Below are positions 38,256-47,160 of a stretch of 64,000 bases of DNA, piece after piece. Made by a program: the position numbers and the translations under genes. The notes under the pieces are model-generated. The model worked only from the letters and a program-made list of their open reading frames with translations, was not told the origin of the DNA and made no database searches. The stretch covers positions 806,001 to 870,000 of the forward strand of contig NZ_CP088285.1 in assembly GCF_011516645.4 (NCBI RefSeq), given 5' to 3'. Every line of letters begins with the position of its first letter. The first letter of the stretch is position 1. The DNA is from Bradyrhizobium septentrionale (lineage in GTDB: Bacteria > Pseudomonadota > Alphaproteobacteria > Rhizobiales > Xanthobacteraceae).

Positions 38256-39320
38256 CTACGGAGAATACAAGGATCGTATTGCTTCTTCCGCACAGGCGGG
38301 CCCAAACCGAAACCCGTTACCTGCGCCGCCACCAATGACCTGAAGCCCGGCGATGGCTCGAGCTGGACGCGCGAACGGGACGGCATCGTCCGAATAGCAG
38401 TCGCAGAACACCCGTACTGACGCAATCGCCGGCACGTCCACGGAGAACCATTTCGCCAATATTGCTGTTGCGCGCGCCAAATCGTCTGAACTGACATGCA
38501 ACGCGTCGCTGTCGGGCCTGACATCCCATTCCTGCGAGGTAAAGCTGAACAACCAATAGCCGTCCGCGATCATGGGAATGAGGAAAGCGTAGTCATCCAA
38601 CAGGCCGATCATCGGACAGTTCGAGGAGGGACGCGCTGCGAGATGAAGGGCGACGACCTTTTTAACCCGCAACCGCGGTTCGTCTGCCAGGTGCTCGCGT
38701 AATGGTGATTCTGGAAGCCATGGACCAATTGCCAGGATAGCTCGCCGCGCCGAGATTTCGCTATCGTCCGAGGTCCGAAGAAGAAGATTACGTGGGCCCT
38801 GCCTTATCCTTTCAATAGACGTTTGCTCGAATATCGAAATACCGAGGGCCCTGAGCCGTTCGGCCAAATCCTGGACAATTAAATCGACCGGGCTATACGA
38901 GCCCCGATCGAGCGCTACAGCTATATCGTCGGCAATCTGAAAATTTGGCAGCGAGGAAAGCCTCTCGGTCAGCTCGACCGACGTTGAGGGGGTAGTGCCG
39001 CCCATGCCAGCCAGTCGCGCGAGTTCGTCCGGATTGCGGGTCAGCCAGAACACGTCACAGTCTCGGCCATTGTGCCAGCCACCACGGGGATAGATCCCAC
39101 GCCAGAATTTCGAACCGCGATCAATGAGGCTCCTTTCCCCATCATTCCGACAAATGTTGATTTGGATTCCGGGAGCAAACCCGCTGGCACCTGCTCCAAC
39201 GATATCTCGTTCGAAGATAACGATCCTTTGCTTCGGATCATTGCGCGCCGCGATGAAGGCGGCACTAAGACCCATGACGCCCGCGCCGATAACCGCCAGG
39301 TCATAAATCCCGCCGGTCAT
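38256..39320 (-). CDS. FAD-dependent amine/amino-acid oxidase (DAO family)
   Basis: A 354-residue DAO-family flavoprotein (glycine oxidase, D-amino acid oxidase, sarcosine oxidase type) that oxidises C-N bonds. The dinucleotide motif is DLAVIGAGVMGLSAAFIAAR, with the ribose-binding Glu in IVIFERDIVGAGASG. The C-terminal FAD closure is LQVIGGGAGNGFRFGPACAE. The start ATG overlaps the cupin stop (ATGA), so translation is coupled. In hydrazine pathways a flavin oxidase that cleaves the N-N-linked amino-acid adduct to a hydrazino acid is usual, and this is the likely role here (inference). Confidence 0.82.
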   Translation of the reverse strand: MTGGIYDLAVIGAGVMGLSAAFIAARNDPKQRIVIFERDIVGAGASGFAPGIQINICRNDGERSLIDRGSKFWRGIYPRGGWHNGRDCDVFWLTRNPDELARLAGMGGTTPSTSVELTERLSSLPNFQIADDIAVALDRGSYSPVDLIVQDLAERLRALGISIFEQTSIERIRQGPRNLLLRTSDDSEISARRAILAIGPWLPESPLREHLADEPRLRVKKVVALHLAARPSSNCPMIGLLDDYAFLIPMIADGYWLFSFTSQEWDVRPDSDALHVSSDDLARATAILAKWFSVDVPAIASVRVFCDCYSDDAVPFARPARAIAGLQVIGGGAGNGFRFGPACAEEAIRSLYSP

Positions 39321-39661
39321 CGGGTTTCCCTCCAGGAGATAGACAGGGCGCTCAGAGCTTCGCAGCCGCTATTTTCCAGGTGATGAGTTCGATCAGGTCG
39401 CAGAAACACAAGGTCTCCTGCTTTCACAGCCAACTCACCATCATTGGTCACCACCCGACCGCTGCCGCCGGTAATGCGCCAGATCTCGCTGGACGGATGG
39501 GAATGCGGCGTCGACACCGCGAACGGATCAAGCCGGAATTCGATGAGTTCGACGGGACAACAAGTCGTCTGTTGATTGCCTATGCCTTTGACCTCCTGCA
39601 GCACGACGCCGGGGCTATAAGCGGTGATGTCGCCTAACGTAATCAGCTCTGCATCTTTCAT
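39317..39661 (-). CDS. Stand-alone cupin, candidate half of a split hydrazine synthetase
   Basis: A 114-residue single-domain cupin. Metal ligands of cupin motif 1 are visible in STPHSHPSSEIWRITGGSGR (HxH and E) and the motif 2 histidine in DLVFLRPDRTHHLENSG. Length is just one double-stranded beta-helix. In described hydrazine synthetases a cupin domain of this sort is fused to a MetRS-like domain and catalyses the rearrangement that makes the N-N bond from an O-aminoacyl hydroxylamine. Here it is a separate gene, coupled to the oxidase (ATGA overlap), in an operon with the MetRS-like and N-hydroxylase genes. A GGGGTATACT sequence precedes the ATG. Confidence 0.85.
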   Translation of the reverse strand: MKDAELITLGDITAYSPGVVLQEVKGIGNQQTTCCPVELIEFRLDPFAVSTPHSHPSSEIWRITGGSGRVVTNDGELAVKAGDLVFLRPDRTHHLENSGCEALSALSISWRETR

Positions 39662-39716
39662 AGTATACCCCGATTAAGGAAAGGCTGGTTCAAGGCTGCT
39701 GGCAACTGTTCGTCCC

Positions 39717-41051
39717 TTAACTGGGATCGTCCAAGCATGTGCTGCTCCACTTGACGGCGCCAGTTTCCTCGCCGCATTCGTAGGCTACGCGGCCGATGAT
39801 CGAATTGAGGATTATTGAAGCGCGCCAGGGTACCAAGCTGAGGTTGGTATCAGCGATACCATGTTGAAGGCGCGCGCCGTTCTGCACATACAAACGGCAT
39901 GTCTCGGGACCATCGAAATGAGCCGAAAAGTCCTTCTTGACGACGATTTCCCGAGAGCCACCGGGGGCACTCGCGACCGTCAGTCGGCCCGCGATCGGAT
40001 CTAGGAACGAAGGGATCTCGGTCCGATAACCCGTGGCTAAGATGATAATGTCGGCGGCATGTTCAGAACAAATGCCTGTCGTCTGCTGACGCAAACCCAC
40101 GCGAAAGGGGGACGCGCCTTGCAACTCGTCGGCTGTGGTGTCGACGCATATTTCGACCTGAGCGGGGTATGTTCCTCGGCGAAGCTCTCGATCGTAGAGG
40201 GCGTCGTAGATGGCGCGGAGCGTCACGCAGTTCACCCCGTCGCTGGCCAATGCTTGCCGCGCCAGAATTCTTTTGCGCGCCGATTCGCTCTGCTCGAAGA
40301 ACCACCCACCATACCGCGGAAAGAACCATTCGTTCACGAACGGGCTATTTTCGAGCGCAAAGATATTCGCGCGGCGCGTCACCCAGGTCAGGGCTCTGAG
40401 CGCGCCGCAACCACCACGCAGGAGATGAAGGAATACCTCCGCCCCGCTCTGGCCGCCACCCACCACCATAACACGCTTGCTCGACAGCTCGCGCCGTCGC
40501 AGCAGAAGGGCACTCCCGTGGAACACCTCGTCTGGCGGTGCATTCCTGCTCCAATCAGGAATAGATGGAACGCGACCCACACCTACCACAGCTGTACAGG
40601 TTTGGTATTTGCGGTGAGTGGTTATGACGTCAAAGGAGCTGCCTCGCAGCTCGAGTGCGACGACACGTTCGCCAAACCGAACGTTCGCCAGCTTTTTTGC
40701 TGCCCATCGCAAATAGTCTTCAAATTCAGCACGGCTGACGTGGTCAAGTCCACGGACGATGGCTTGATAAAGCCGTCCTTGATCATGCAAGTAGGCGATG
40801 AAGCTGTAGGCACTGGTTGGATCCGCCGGCGTAACAAGGTCCTTTAGCGGGCTGGTTTGCATAAGGGCACCTCCTAGAAGCAGTCCGGGATGCCACTCAA
40901 CCGAGTCCGATCTTTCCAGGATGTGCACAGAAATTTCCGAAACCGGGACCGCGAGCGCCGCCAGACTTAGATTTGCAGGCCCAGCACCGATCGCGACTAC
41001 GTCGCGGCCAACGCCGTCCTTGATCATCCCATGATCCCTGAGGGGCGCCAC
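39717..41051 (-). CDS. Lysine/ornithine N-monooxygenase family protein
   Basis: A 444-residue FAD/NADPH-dependent N-hydroxylating monooxygenase of the IucD/PvdA/SidA family, which turns the side-chain amine of lysine or ornithine into a hydroxylamine. FAD motif VVAIGAGPANLSLAALAV, substrate/flavin region WHPGLLLGGALMQTSPLKDL, VTPADPTSAYSFIAYLHDQG, NADPH motif VMVVGGGQSGAEVFLHLLRG and the family ATGY motif (IIILATGYRTEIPSFL) are all present. It begins at a GTG immediately after the MFS stop, or at the ATG at 41027 with an AGGGA site. There are no siderophore ligase genes nearby, so a role in N-N bond formation fits the context better. Confidence 0.9.
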   Translation of the reverse strand: MAPLRDHGMIKDGVGRDVVAIGAGPANLSLAALAVPVSEISVHILERSDSVEWHPGLLLGGALMQTSPLKDLVTPADPTSAYSFIAYLHDQGRLYQAIVRGLDHVSRAEFEDYLRWAAKKLANVRFGERVVALELRGSSFDVITTHRKYQTCTAVVGVGRVPSIPDWSRNAPPDEVFHGSALLLRRRELSSKRVMVVGGGQSGAEVFLHLLRGGCGALRALTWVTRRANIFALENSPFVNEWFFPRYGGWFFEQSESARKRILARQALASDGVNCVTLRAIYDALYDRELRRGTYPAQVEICVDTTADELQGASPFRVGLRQQTTGICSEHAADIIILATGYRTEIPSFLDPIAGRLTVASAPGGSREIVVKKDFSAHFDGPETCRLYVQNGARLQHGIADTNLSLVPWRASIILNSIIGRVAYECGEETGAVKWSSTCLDDPS

Positions 41052-42269
41052 TCAATGCCTCCCGCCGCTCACGAATACTTGAATTGTAAGAAGAGCGCCA
41101 TTGGCGCCGACCAGCAACATCATGCTCATCAATAGATAATCGAAACTGCCGACCCCTATGATTTGCCCAGCGATGTACGGAAATCCAAATAGGCCAATGA
41201 AGTAGGAGAGAGTGAACACCTGAGACGCAACGGCCAACGATGACCCATCAATAGCGGCAATGTGAACGACCATGCTGTTCAAAGTCGAATAGCTGAGACC
41301 GTATCCGAGCGCAAACATCATCGTCCCGAGAATGTAGATTGCTGGACTACCTACGTTCATCAACAGGACGAATAGCCCCGCAATAGTGCAAAGGATCAGA
41401 AATGCAGCTACGCGTTCAAGCCGCCAGAGCCCAATGATCGGTGCCACCGCAAAACGCGAGAAGACCGCTGTCAGCGTGAAGACCAGAAAGAACGTATCCG
41501 CAGACTGTGCTCGCGATGTCGCGTAGAGCGTTTGGAACGTGGACAGACCGGCGAAAACGCAGGCTGCGATGCCGATCATGATGACTGGATAGCGCGTGTT
41601 CGCCTTGAAGGTTCGCACCAGACTTCCAAAGGTCAGCCGCACAGCCGGCATTTCGATCTGTGGAGCTTGCGCCAGGACCCTGCCTGCGGACTCCAAGAGC
41701 GCCGCGCCCGCAAGACAGGCAGCTGCAAATAGGCAGTAAACTGCAATGTAGGATCCAGCGGCTTCCGCGAGCGCACGTGCGAGGGGCGCCGCAAGCCCGA
41801 TGCCAAGCATTTGAGATGCGGAAAGCAACGTAAGATACTTGATACGAGCCTCAGCTCGCACGTGGCAGAAGATTTGAAGCGGCGCTAGTATATAAAAGAC
41901 CGACCATCCAATGCCCAGCAGAAGTCCACCGATGTAAGCTATCAGCGTCGCAAGCGATGCTGATGCGAAACATACCATGGCCAGGGCCATGATCGCTGCA
42001 GCGAGTGTGATCGTTCGCATCACGCCGAGCACGTCGGCAATCCGGCCGGCCAAGAGCGAGCACAATATTGTTGCGATCGTACCGATCGAAACAACGGCTC
42101 CGGCGGTCGTGTCGTTTTGTCGAACGGCGGTTAACGCGTCCACAAGAACGAAACTCGAGCCGTAGCAAGCGGCCAAGCTGATACTGCCAAACATGAAGGG
42201 GATTGAGACCTGCAACGCGATTGCATTGGGCAAGTCCTCAGCAGGAACGATATGCTTGGCCGGTGTCAT
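41052..42269 (-). CDS. MFS transporter of the hydrazine-type operon
   Basis: A 405-residue major facilitator with about twelve membrane helices; the loop 2-3 motif is LLAGRIADVLGVMRTITLAA. Its ATG overlaps the stop of the MetRS-like gene (ATGA) and its stop abuts the N-monooxygenase start, so it is in the middle of the operon. Likely exporter of the product or an intermediate. It is not closely similar in sequence to the exporter at 20374. Confidence 0.86.
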   Translation of the reverse strand: MTPAKHIVPAEDLPNAIALQVSIPFMFGSISLAACYGSSFVLVDALTAVRQNDTTAGAVVSIGTIATILCSLLAGRIADVLGVMRTITLAAAIMALAMVCFASASLATLIAYIGGLLLGIGWSVFYILAPLQIFCHVRAEARIKYLTLLSASQMLGIGLAAPLARALAEAAGSYIAVYCLFAAACLAGAALLESAGRVLAQAPQIEMPAVRLTFGSLVRTFKANTRYPVIMIGIAACVFAGLSTFQTLYATSRAQSADTFFLVFTLTAVFSRFAVAPIIGLWRLERVAAFLILCTIAGLFVLLMNVGSPAIYILGTMMFALGYGLSYSTLNSMVVHIAAIDGSSLAVASQVFTLSYFIGLFGFPYIAGQIIGVGSFDYLLMSMMLLVGANGALLTIQVFVSGGRH

Positions 42270-43927
42270 GCTGCGCTCTTTCCGGGCAGGCACCAATCAA
42301 TGTCTTTAGCCGCTAACCTGCGCCCATCGATCTTCGGTACTGATCCGTTTCGCGCAGATGATGGCCTTGACGCGCATCCGGCAAGCGGATGTCCGCTATG
42401 CCCCAGCCAGCGCCATAACGCTTCGGTGATCTTCGGCATCAGCGGCCAACCCAGTACGCTAAAGCCCATCAGCCAAGTGTAAGCGGTCTCATGGCTCGTC
42501 GCCGCATTCACACAGTCGACCCATTCGATGACTGGCTTTGACGCTTGTGATACCAGCAGATGATCCAGCGAAAGTGCCGCGCACTGCTTCTCGTAGAGCC
42601 TGTCGAGCGCGGTCATCATCGCGCCATCTACGTAGCAGCAGGTTGGAGCCGGTGCTGCGTTTACGATGCCTGTGCAGCGGTCGATAGCTGCAGACATCTG
42701 ATCGAAAAGTACGTTGTAACGATCGACCAGCTGCTCTGATATCAAATCGGCCTCGGCCTCCTCCGGACAAATTTCCGACAGGTACACTCTAAGAACATCG
42801 ATTGATACATTTGGAGTTCGAGCGATCTCGCCCGCCCAGATCACGTGACCTCGGCTGGTGGAGAACTTCGATCCGTTCAATCGCAAAAAGTAGTTGAAGA
42901 AGATACGATCGAACGGCCGAAACGAGTCCTGGCCCAGCGCGCACCCTGTAGTACCCACGAGCATCGGAATTGTGTTATCGACACCGGTAGCACTAATGAG
43001 GAACGCATCGGAGTCGAGAACAAAAGGACTAGGCCTGCCGCTGCTTTCTGTGTCTCTCTGGCCGCAATAGAGAGAATGAGCGTAGAGTAGCGAGGAGTAG
43101 CTGAACAATATTTGCCGGGTCTTGAAATGCGGCGAACTCCAACCCAACCCGTGCAATCCCGGCACGGTCAGCCGCATCTGCTGTCCTTTGCGCGCGACAT
43201 ACCGCTTCGCTATGTCCCGAAAACTTGGCTCTATAGCCGTGTCGTCCCACGCCCGTAGAAGCCGGTCTTTTTCCGAAATTGAAAGGAAGGCGGAAATGTC
43301 ATCCGCCCATTGCACGATCCGCCCTCGCCTTGATATCGGATCCCGCGCCTCTTCGGGCTCGAAATGATATCCACATTGCTCGCAGAAGAAGCTGCCGGCA
43401 GAAGCCGCACAAACCGGACAGGTCGCACCAAACCAGCCCCCAATGCAAAAACGTTGTTCTGGCCGCGTGACAGCTGAGGGCGTATCGTCAATTGGTAAAC
43501 GCATTGTGCGGAATTGCAGACTTCCGGCTGCAAACAATGCCCCCATGAGCGCGCCACTCACATTCGAGAAGCGCTGCAGATTTCGGCCATGCGCAGGATC
43601 ATCGAAATGGTCGAAAACAATGCCTAGCGAGGCGAGATCCTCAACGATCTTGACGTGGAAGCCATGCGCGAGTTCCGATGGATCAGTGTTCTCGCGAGCC
43701 GCCCGGACCAAAACATGATTCTCGAAGCCGTCGGTGGTCAGCCCAGAGCGAACTCGATGCCCCGCCCTCTTCAGGTGCCTCTGCACGACATCCATCCGAA
43801 GATAAGGCCCAGCGGCGTGCCCCAGATGTGCCCTGCCATTGGCAGTCAAATTCACTGGGGAGACATACACATCGATCGGATGCGTGTTTGCTGCATTTAT
43901 CCGCGCGATAGTTGGGCTTTTCTTCAT
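42266..43927 (-). CDS. MetRS-like amino-acid-activating protein, candidate half of a split hydrazine synthetase
   Basis: About 553 residues with the class I aminoacyl-tRNA synthetase catalytic fold of MetRS. The HIGH motif is HLGHAAGPYLRMDVVQRHLK, a zinc-knuckle insertion is present (CPVCAASAGSFFCEQCGYHF), and the KMSKS motif is altered to GSKFSTSRGHVIW. A helical anticodon-domain-like tail follows, with WLMGFSVLGWPLMPKITEAL. The usual MetRS TGTDEHG segment is changed to LTTDGFENH. In hydrazine synthetases a MetRS-like domain activates an amino acid and loads it on a hydroxylamine rather than on tRNA. First gene of the operon. The ATG at 43927 (MKKSPTIARINAANTHPIDV) is chosen; the frame opens upstream to a TTG at 43996. 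Confidence 0.87.
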   Translation of the reverse strand: MKKSPTIARINAANTHPIDVYVSPVNLTANGRAHLGHAAGPYLRMDVVQRHLKRAGHRVRSGLTTDGFENHVLVRAARENTDPSELAHGFHVKIVEDLASLGIVFDHFDDPAHGRNLQRFSNVSGALMGALFAAGSLQFRTMRLPIDDTPSAVTRPEQRFCIGGWFGATCPVCAASAGSFFCEQCGYHFEPEEARDPISRRGRIVQWADDISAFLSISEKDRLLRAWDDTAIEPSFRDIAKRYVARKGQQMRLTVPGLHGLGWSSPHFKTRQILFSYSSLLYAHSLYCGQRDTESSGRPSPFVLDSDAFLISATGVDNTIPMLVGTTGCALGQDSFRPFDRIFFNYFLRLNGSKFSTSRGHVIWAGEIARTPNVSIDVLRVYLSEICPEEAEADLISEQLVDRYNVLFDQMSAAIDRCTGIVNAAPAPTCCYVDGAMMTALDRLYEKQCAALSLDHLLVSQASKPVIEWVDCVNAATSHETAYTWLMGFSVLGWPLMPKITEALWRWLGHSGHPLAGCASRPSSARNGSVPKIDGRRLAAKDIDWCLPGKSAA

Positions 43928-44231
43928 GTCGGCACAAATGACTTCCGTGGATACATCGCCGCCAGCATGCCAGGTGCGCTGACATCTCTCCGGCAATGGC
44001 GATCGCGATAGCTCGACGCAGATACGGATACAGGCCGATTGGTTGCTTCAAGGCGGATTCTACAATCAGTCAAAGGTGACTTGCCGCATCCGGTCTGAGC
44101 TCTTCGATAGGACGACTTCGCCGCCTCCATTGTTCGCGCGGCTTCGGCTTCCGACATAGTTGAACTCCCCCCGGCTCGACTCGATGAGCCAACGACATGC
44201 CCGCAAGCGGCCGCTGACCAAGCCGTAAACA

Positions 44232-44247
44232 AGCAAGCAGCGGGCCA
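44232..44247 (-). promoter_or_regulatory. Sigma-54 promoter candidate upstream of the hydrazine-type operon
   Basis: On the minus strand TGGCCCGCTGCTTGCT matches TGGCNNG-N4-TTGCW with GG and GC ten bases apart. It points at the MetRS-like gene, about 305 bases upstream of its chosen ATG (236 from the TTG). No other minus-strand gene intervenes that I can support. Confidence 0.62.
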
Positions 44248-44288
44248 ACTGCGACTGCTGATTTTTCTCCTTGTCTGAACCTGCGTAC

Positions 44289-44304
44289 CGTCAACTTTCG
44301 AACA
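44289..44304 (-). promoter_or_regulatory. Near-match to a NifA site
   Basis: On the minus strand TGT-TCGAAAGTTG-ACG differs from TGT-N10-ACA in the final base. It sits about 42 bases upstream of the -24 element at 44247, closer than usual. Weak support only. Confidence 0.3.
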
Positions 44305-44988
44305 TTGGTCGCGAAGCCGACGACCGGCTCAGTAGAGCGAAGTGAGAGTTTGTTTGCCGTACTGACCGAGGCGCGTGGGAGCTGTTCCCAGATAGCTTCA
44401 GGTATGCGGGGCCGCCTCCTCTTCGTTATGACCCCAGCCAACGTCGGCCGCGAATGCTCCAAGCTGATTCAGCTGATCAGCAACGAAAACTGGATGCTCG
44501 GCTAGGACGCTTGAACAAGGAGACCAAGGGGGCGCTTTCGAAATCCCATTGTCGTGGAACGAGATCACAGATCTGGCGCTCGGAACGCTTCATCTGGTTT
44601 GGCCACCGGGAGGACGGCCCCCCGCTCAATGGCAGTTTGCCTGTCGGTGGAGTAGGCGCCAACTCATTCGAGACAGCAGCGATTGCAAAAGCGCCTTCTT
44701 GACGTCCTCGCAGTTGGCATTTGCCAACGGAGCTGGCGTTCGCTCAAGAACAAACTTCAATTCCGGATGCGCGATGTATCCATTGTGCCAAGTGCGGGTC
44801 GAATTCGGTGAGCTTGAAGGCTTCACCAGATTAGATGACGTTCATGCCATATTGCGGCGGGTCGGCAGGGGTAAAGAATAAGCCTTGCACCAGCAGGCCG
44901 AGCGTCGGGCCAAACGCCGCAGGTCCCACACCGAACAATAGGAACAGCGTCGGGCCAGAATGAAGTGCACCTCAGACACTCCAACCGG
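44305..44988. other. No gene recognised
   Basis: About 680 bases with overlapping short frames on both strands and no recognisable protein. The right end runs into the decayed M16 peptidase gene. Confidence 0.45.
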
Positions 44989-45698
44989 AGTGCGGAGGCC
45001 AATGAGATCCGCCCGCTGGTCGAGACGAATTTGGCGGCATCTCTGCGCAGCCATCGATCCCAGAGGAACGCCTGCGGCCGCAGGAACCGACGCCGGCCGC
45101 GCCGCGGACCGTGACGCTGGCCGATCCCCGCGTCGAGCAGTCAGCCTTGCACCGCTATTATCTCGTGCCCTCCGCTCGCACCGCGGCCGCCGGCGAGAGT
45201 CCAGTGCTTGAAGTGCTCGAGCAATTGATTGGAGGTGGCGTCAACTCATATCTCTATCGCGCGCTGGTAATCGACAAGCAGCTTACGATCGGTGCCACGG
45301 CGAGCTACCAGCCTACCGCGCTCGATTCCTCGCGGTTCGTGATTTCTGCCATACCAAACCCCTGCGTGAAGTTCGGCCAGATTGAGCGCGCCATCGACGA
45401 GGTGATCGCCAACATTGCGCACAATCCCGCGCGCATCGAGGATATCGAGCGGGTCAAGACGCGGCTGATCGCGCGAGCAATCTACGCTCAGGACAATCAG
45501 GAAGCGCTCGCGAACCGGTATGGCCGCGGGCTCAGCACGGGCCTGTGCATCGACGATATTCGAGGCTGGTCGGACGGCATCCGCGCCGTCGGTGCCCAGC
45601 AGGTGCGCGAGGCCGCGCGGAAATGGCTCGACAAAAGACGCTCGGTGACCGGCTATCTCATCAAAGAGCCAACGCCAAACCACGAGGAGAAGCGATAG
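44989..45698 (+). pseudogene. M16 peptidase, N-terminus lost and frameshifted
   Basis: Only the second half of an M16 zinc peptidase remains. A short piece (ANEIRPLVE at about 44999) leads, after a frame change near 45025, into FGGISAQPSIPEERLRPQEP, TVTLADPRVEQSALHRYYLV and on through VLEVLEQLIGGGVNSYLYRA to VTGYLIKEPTPNHEEKR. The zinc motif HxxEH, which belongs in the missing N-terminal half, is absent. The TAG overlaps the GTG of the next M16 gene, the usual arrangement of paired M16 subunits. Confidence 0.75.
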
Positions 45699-47001
45699 TG
45701 ACCTGTTTTTGCACACGGCGGGGGGTCCTCCTCGGCGGCGCGTCGCTCTCAATCGCGATGCTCGCCTCGCTAAATTCGCTTGCCACCACCAGGACGCTTG
45801 CCGCGACCAAGATCAAGCGCCTGGTCTCGTCTTGTGGTATCGAAGCCTGGTTCTTGCAAGACCCCACTGTCCCGTTGATTGCGATGGAATATGCCTTCGG
45901 CGGTGGCGCGACCCAGGACCCAAGCGGCAAGCCCGGCGTCGGCAACATGGTTGCTGGCTTGCTCGATGAAGGCTCCGGCGATCTCGGCTTTAAGACCTTT
46001 CATGAACGGCTCGACCGTCGAGCCATTAAGCTGAGCTTGGAGCGACCCACGATCACTTCCGCGGTGCCCTGCGCACGCTCGAGGACCACAGGGACGAGGC
46101 CTTCGACCTTTTACGGATGGCGCTAACCTCGCCCCGTTTCGACGCGGCCGACGTCGAGCGGATCCGTGCCGGCGTGCTCTGTCGCCTTCGGCATCAATCG
46201 ACCGATCCTTCATCGCTCGCCAATCGCAAGTTACTCGAAGTCGCCTTTGGCGATCATCCTTATGCTCGCCCGGCTGCAGGCTCGATCGAAAGCGTGTCGA
46301 AGATCGAGGTCCCGGATCTCAAGCGCGATGTCCGACACGTGATGGCAAAAGACACGCTCAAGATCGCGGTGGTCGGCAATGTCGATCCAGAGGTTCTCTG
46401 TATACTACTCGACAAGACCTTTGGAGGCCTTCCCGCCAGGGCGGAGTTGGCGTCGGTCCCCGACGTGGTCGCGGCAAGACCACCGCAGCGCGTCAATATT
46501 CCGTTCGATGTGCCACAGACAGTTGTGAGTTTCGGCGGTCCAGCGGTCCGCCGCAGCGAGCCCGATTTCATGGCCGCCTATATTGTCAACCACATCCTCG
46601 GCGATGCCGGTCTGACGTCGCGGTTGTTCCGCGAAGTCCGAGAGAAGCGCGGGCTGGCCTATTTCGTCCGTGAGCACCTCGTCTGGATGGATCGTTCGGC
46701 CATGTTTGTCGGCAATAGCGGGACCAGCGCCGATCGCGCCCGTGAGACTGTCGAAGAAATCGAGAAGCAAGTCCGCCACATCGCCGAGCAAGGCCCGACC
46801 CAGCAGGAACTCGACAATGCAAAGTCCTACCTGAAGGGCTCGCAGATGCTGGCCCTCAACACATCATCAAAGCTGGCGCAAACGCTGTTGCAGTATCAGC
46901 TTGACAAGCTGCCGATCGACTATTTCGAAAAGCATGAAGCCGTCGTCGATGCGGTCACGTTGGAGGATGCCAAGAGAGTCGCGCAGCGGCTGTGGGGCTA
47001 A
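45698..47001 (+). pseudogene. Second M16 peptidase-like gene, one frameshift
   Basis: GTG start with a Tat-like signal (RRGVLLGGASLSIAMLASLN), so the partner was exported to the periplasm. The first frame goes LVSSCGIEAWFLQDPTVPLI, MEYAFGGGATQDPSGKPGVG, then breaks near 46047. The correct continuation is in another frame: HFRGALRTLEDHRDEAFDLL, MALTSPRFDAADVERIRAGV, FGGPAVRRSEPDFMAAYIVN, GLTSRLFREVREKRGLAYFV, to the stop at 47001. In paired M16 enzymes this member normally lacks the zinc site. A single base change would restore about 434 codons. Confidence 0.8.
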
Positions 47002-47160
47002 GGTCTTCTCACCATTCTCGTCGGCCGCTCCCCAGGGGACGCAGCCCAGTTAACCACCATGCCATCAGCGACCACGTCATCGCCAGGTGCCGAGCTAGAC
47101 TAGACACCACAACCACAATACCGAGGAAACCAAATTAGCCATTAGCAAACCTAAGCCGCT

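Noticed and set aside
39717..41051. Siderophore biosynthesis as the role of the N-monooxygenase
   Set aside because: No acyltransferase, IucA/IucC-type ligase, NRPS or TonB receptor is present nearby.
42266..43927. Housekeeping methionyl-tRNA synthetase
   Set aside because: Altered KMSKS and substrate-region motifs, operon with N-hydroxylase and cupin, and location in an accessory region argue for a specialised paralogue.
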